A DNA stretch of 64,000 bases, from assembly GCA_036389395.1 (NCBI GenBank), contig DASVPY010000095.1, forward strand, positions 1-64,000. Reading direction: 5' to 3'. Shown piece after piece: positions 60,186 to 64,000 of this stretch (position 1 is its first letter; every line of letters starts with the position of its first letter). Position numbers and translations under genes: made by a program. Origin of the DNA: QHXQ01 sp036389395. GTDB taxonomy: Bacteria > Acidobacteriota > Blastocatellia > Pyrinomonadales > Pyrinomonadaceae. The notes under the pieces are model-generated. The model saw only the letters and a program-made list of their open reading frames with translations, searched no databases and had not been told where the DNA came from.

Positions 60186-61292
60186 ATGCGCGCGCTCTTT
60201 GCAGCGGGCGGGACGGGCGGACACATCTACCCGGCCATCGCCGTGGCGAACGAGGTCAGGCGGCGCGACGCTGCGTCGGTCGTGCGCTTCGTCGGCACGG
60301 CGCGCGGGTTGGAGACGCGGCTCGTGCCGCAGGCGGGTTACGAGTTGTCGCTCATTGAAAGCGCGGGGCTGGTGAACATGGGCCTGCGCGCGCGGCTGCG
60401 CGGCCTGGGCGTGCTGCCGAAGAGTTTGCTCGCGGCGCGGCAACTCATACGCGAGTTCCGCCCCGACGTGGCGGTCGGCGCGGGCGGTTACGTGTCGGGG
60501 CCCGTGCTCCTGGTCGCCGCGCTCGCGCGCGTGCCGACGCTCATCATGGAGTCGAACGCCGTGCCGGGTTTCACGAACCGGCAGTTGATTCGCTTCGTGG
60601 ACGCGGCGGCCGCTTCTTGGGAGGCGACGCTGCCGTACTTCGGGCGCAAGGGCGTGGTGACCGGCAACCCCGTGCGCCGCGAGTTCTTTGACATCCCGGC
60701 GAAGGTGCGCGACCCCGCGCGCTTCGCGCTGCTGCTCTTCGGCGGCTCGCAAGGCGCGCGCGCCGTCAACGAGGCCATGATGGCCGCGCTCCCGCTGCTC
60801 GCAGGGCAACGCGGCGTGTTGCGCGTCACGCACCAGACGGGGCCGCACGACTTCGCGCGCGTGCGCGCGGCCTACAACGAGGCCGGTTGGGGCGAACAAG
60901 CGGATGTGCGCGAGTACATAGACGACATGGTGACGGCTTTCGCCAACGCCGATTTGATCGTCGCGCGCGCGGGCGCGACGACGAGCGCCGAGTTGGCCGC
61001 CGCCGGGCGCACCGCCGTCATGATCCCGCTGCCCGGTCAGTTGGAGCAGCAACGCAACGCCGAAGTCTTACAAGAGGCCGGCGCGGCCCGCATGATCTTG
61101 CAAGCGGAACTGACGGGCGCACGCCTCGCCCAAGAGATCGCCGCCCTCGTCGCCGCGCCCGAACGCATCACGGCGATGGAACAAGCGGCCCGCAAGTTCG
61201 CACGCCCCGACGCCGCGGCCGCAACGGTAGAGTTAATCGAAAGGCTCGTGGCGGCGAGAAGCCAGGAGCCAGGAGCCAGGAGCCAGAAGTGA
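60186..61292 (+). CDS. murG: Lipid I N-acetylglucosaminyltransferase
   Basis: 368 residues. GT-B fold: A-A-G-G-T-G-G-H-I-Y-P-A (8-20ish), L-R-G-L-G-V-L-P-K-S..., L-L-F-G-G-S-Q-G-A-R-A-V-N (UDP-binding) and A-R-A-G-A-T-T-S-A-E-L-A-A. Adds GlcNAc to lipid I to form lipid II. The terminal ~12 residues (RSQEPGARSQK) are from AGGAGCC heptamers. Confidence 0.96.
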   Translation: MRALFAAGGTGGHIYPAIAVANEVRRRDAASVVRFVGTARGLETRLVPQAGYELSLIESAGLVNMGLRARLRGLGVLPKSLLAARQLIREFRPDVAVGAGGYVSGPVLLVAALARVPTLIMESNAVPGFTNRQLIRFVDAAAASWEATLPYFGRKGVVTGNPVRREFFDIPAKVRDPARFALLLFGGSQGARAVNEAMMAALPLLAGQRGVLRVTHQTGPHDFARVRAAYNEAGWGEQADVREYIDDMVTAFANADLIVARAGATTSAELAAAGRTAVMIPLPGQLEQQRNAEVLQEAGAARMILQAELTGARLAQEIAALVAAPERITAMEQAARKFARPDAAAATVELIERLVAARSQEPGARSQK

Positions 61293-61455
61293 GACAGAAG
61301 CCGGAAAGAAGGTCGAGATCGGAAAGAAGCCGGCAGCCGGCAGGAAGGCCAGGGAACCAAGAAGACAAGGGCGCTGGAAAGACAGGGGCGCTTGGAAGGC
61401 AGAAGCCCGTGACCGCATCCATTCTGACTACTGACTACTGACTACTGACTACTGT
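61254..61455. repeat. Heptamer arrays between murG and murC (AGGAGCC and CTGACTA)
   Basis: AGAAGCC, AGGAGCC three times from 61258 (inside murG end), then further GAAGCCGG spaced copies, and CTGACTA four times at 61425-61452 shortly before the murC ATG. Confidence 0.85.
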
Positions 61456-61459
61456 TTCC

Positions 61460-62848
<1,389 letters not shown>

Positions 62849-62851
62849 ATT

Positions 62852-62962
62852 TTGTTAGCGGTTAATTGTTAATTGTTCTTCGTTAATCGTCGGCGTGCGT
62901 CAGCGGGTGCCAAGATCGAGCAGAGAACAAATAACAACTAACCACTAACGACTAACCAATAA
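62852..62962. repeat. Facing heptamer arrays (GGTTAAT / CACTAAC type)
   Basis: GCGGTTA, ATTGTTA, ATTGTTC and GAACAAA, TAACAAC, TAACCAC, TAACGAC, TAACC arms; loop contains AAGATCGA as at 45027. Confidence 0.85.
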
Positions 62963-62964
62963 CA

Positions 62965-64000
62965 ATGACGACGCAGAACACCGTTGACTTGGAGGCGCGC
63001 GACGCGGCCATCGCCGAGGTGGCGGGGCGACTCGGCGTGCGCGCGGAGCGCGGGCGGCGCTTCGCGGAGTTGACGAGCCTGCGCGTCGGCGGCGCGATTG
63101 ACTGGGTGCTGCTGCCGCGCACCGAAGAGGAGGCGGCGGCCGTGGTCGGCGCGCTCGACGCGGCGGGCGTCGGCTGGCGCGTGCTCGGCGCGGGCAGCAA
63201 CGTGCTCGCCGAGGACGCGCCGCACCACTACGTCGTCGTCAGTATGCGCGAGGTCAAGGGCGAGGTGCAGTTCGACGGCGAGCGCGTGACGGTGAGCGCG
63301 GGCTACTCTTTGCCGCGCCTGTGCGTCGAGGCGGCGCGGCGTGGCCTCGGCGGCATCGAGGGTTTGGGCGGCATCCCCGGCACGGTCGGCGGCGCGCTCT
63401 GGATGAACGCGGGCGCGTACGGGCAGGAGATCGGGACGGTCGTCGAGTCGGTGCGCGTCGCGCGCGGCGGGCGGGTCGTGGTCGTGCCCGGCTCGGAAGT
63501 GAAATGGGACTACCGGCACACGTCATTTAAAGAAGGGGAGTTGCTCTTGGGCGTGACGCTGCGGCTCAGACCCGACGACTCGGCGCAGATCATCACGCGC
63601 ATGGCCGAGGTCAAACGCAAGCGCATGGAGTCGCAGCCGCACGGCGCGCGCTCGGCCGGCTGCTTCTTCAAGAACCCGCCGGGGACGGCCTTGAGCACCG
63701 GCCGCATGATCGACGAGCTTGGCATGAAGGGCACGCAGCGCGGCGGCGCAACCGTCTCGCCCGTACACGCGAACTTCATCGTGACCGAGGGCGAGGACGC
63801 GCGCGCCGCCGACGCGCTCGCGCTCGCCGAAGAGATACGCGAGCGCATCCGCCGCGAGCGCGGCGTCGAGCTTGAGTACGAGGTCGAAATCTGGCGCAGC
63901 GCCGCGCCGCCGGAGACGACCGACACACAACCCGAAGACGCCGCGGCGGCCGCGACAGATGCGCCGGCCGCGCCGGCCGCAACGACCGCGGCCGCTTCAG
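62965..64000 (+). CDS. murB: UDP-N-acetylenolpyruvoylglucosamine reductase, 3' end outside window
   Basis: About 345 codons visible, open to the right edge. FAD-binding type: T-S-L-R-V-G-G-A-I-D, G-A-G-S-N-V-L-A-E-D, G-I-P-G-T-V-G-G-A-L-W-M-N-A-G-A-Y-G-Q-E-I, and S-A-G-C-F-F-K-N-P (Cys at the proton-donor position). Converts UDP-GlcNAc-enolpyruvate to UDP-MurNAc. The fold ends near residue 310; after I-W-R-S comes an Ala/Thr/Pro-rich tail unusual for MurB that continues past the window. ATG 62965 directly after the repeat. Confidence 0.94.
   Translation, partial: MTTQNTVDLEARDAAIAEVAGRLGVRAERGRRFAELTSLRVGGAIDWVLLPRTEEEAAAVVGALDAAGVGWRVLGAGSNVLAEDAPHHYVVVSMREVKGEVQFDGERVTVSAGYSLPRLCVEAARRGLGGIEGLGGIPGTVGGALWMNAGAYGQEIGTVVESVRVARGGRVVVVPGSEVKWDYRHTSFKEGELLLGVTLRLRPDDSAQIITRMAEVKRKRMESQPHGARSAGCFFKNPPGTALSTGRMIDELGMKGTQRGGATVSPVHANFIVTEGEDARAADALALAEEIRERIRRERGVELEYEVEIWRSAAPPETTDTQPEDAAAAATDAPAAPAATTAAAS

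Overview
The window is very GC-rich bacterial chromosome, most consistent with an Acidobacteriota (Blastocatellia/Pyrinomonadales-like) genome. That placement is inferred from gene content: secreted carboxypeptidase-regulatory-like proteins, a PknB-type kinase, an MglB/MglA pair, a small microcompartment locus and a dcw cluster without murE. No phylogenetic marker was aligned.

Layout. 1-12.8 kb (mostly minus strand): a partial secreted PPC-domain protein; a UvrD/PcrA helicase with a complete 358-residue intein inside motif III; an isochorismatase-fold hydrolase; TerC; two coupled secreted carboxypeptidase-regulatory-like proteins; a retropepsin-like PDZ protease; a Ser/Thr kinase. 13-26 kb is an accessory block of small, secreted and decaying genes. 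Two genes there are frameshifted and two are cut by an in-frame TAG. It also holds a 21-bp minisatellite and a lone PD-(D/E)XK-methyltransferase restriction-modification protein whose specificity half is AT-richer than its flanks. 26-31 kb: glmS, glmU and yvcK/glmR run in one direction, so UDP-GlcNAc synthesis sits next to its likely regulator. 31-37 kb: a histone-H1-like/TPR protein, mglB-mglA, and a CHASE2-TPR fusion. 37-41.6 kb: rimI, queA, a YihY membrane protein, ruvB and ruvA.

41.7-46.3 kb: rex, a TonB-C protein, a coiled-coil protein, a class II aldolase with a probable C-terminal encapsulation helix, one BMC-H and three BMC-P shell proteins, and a Cys-rich coiled-coil protein I do not recognise. 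This locus ends at a very strong bidirectional terminator. It has no recognisable aldehyde dehydrogenase or phosphotransacylase, so it is either a shell-plus-aldolase satellite or an uncharacterised compartment type. 46.3-49.7 kb: LemA, a nucleotidyltransferase, a TPM-domain protein and a ZIP transporter. 50-64 kb: the cell-wall/division cluster mraZ-rsmH-ftsL-ftsI-(small ORF)-murF-mraY-murD-ftsW-murG-murC-murB, preceded by a clear promoter and a three-box MraZ operator.

Across the window, at least fifteen gene junctions carry short tandem arrays with a strict 7-bp period, usually as two facing arms that would fold into long stems. Heptamer sequences differ from site to site (GGTGACA, GTTAGTG, GGTCAGT, AGGTTCA, CAGGAGC, CGGCACT and others). 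Several arrays run into the 3' ends of essential genes and encode their C-terminal tails. These arrays, the intein, the microcompartment locus and the degraded accessory block are the main points of interest.
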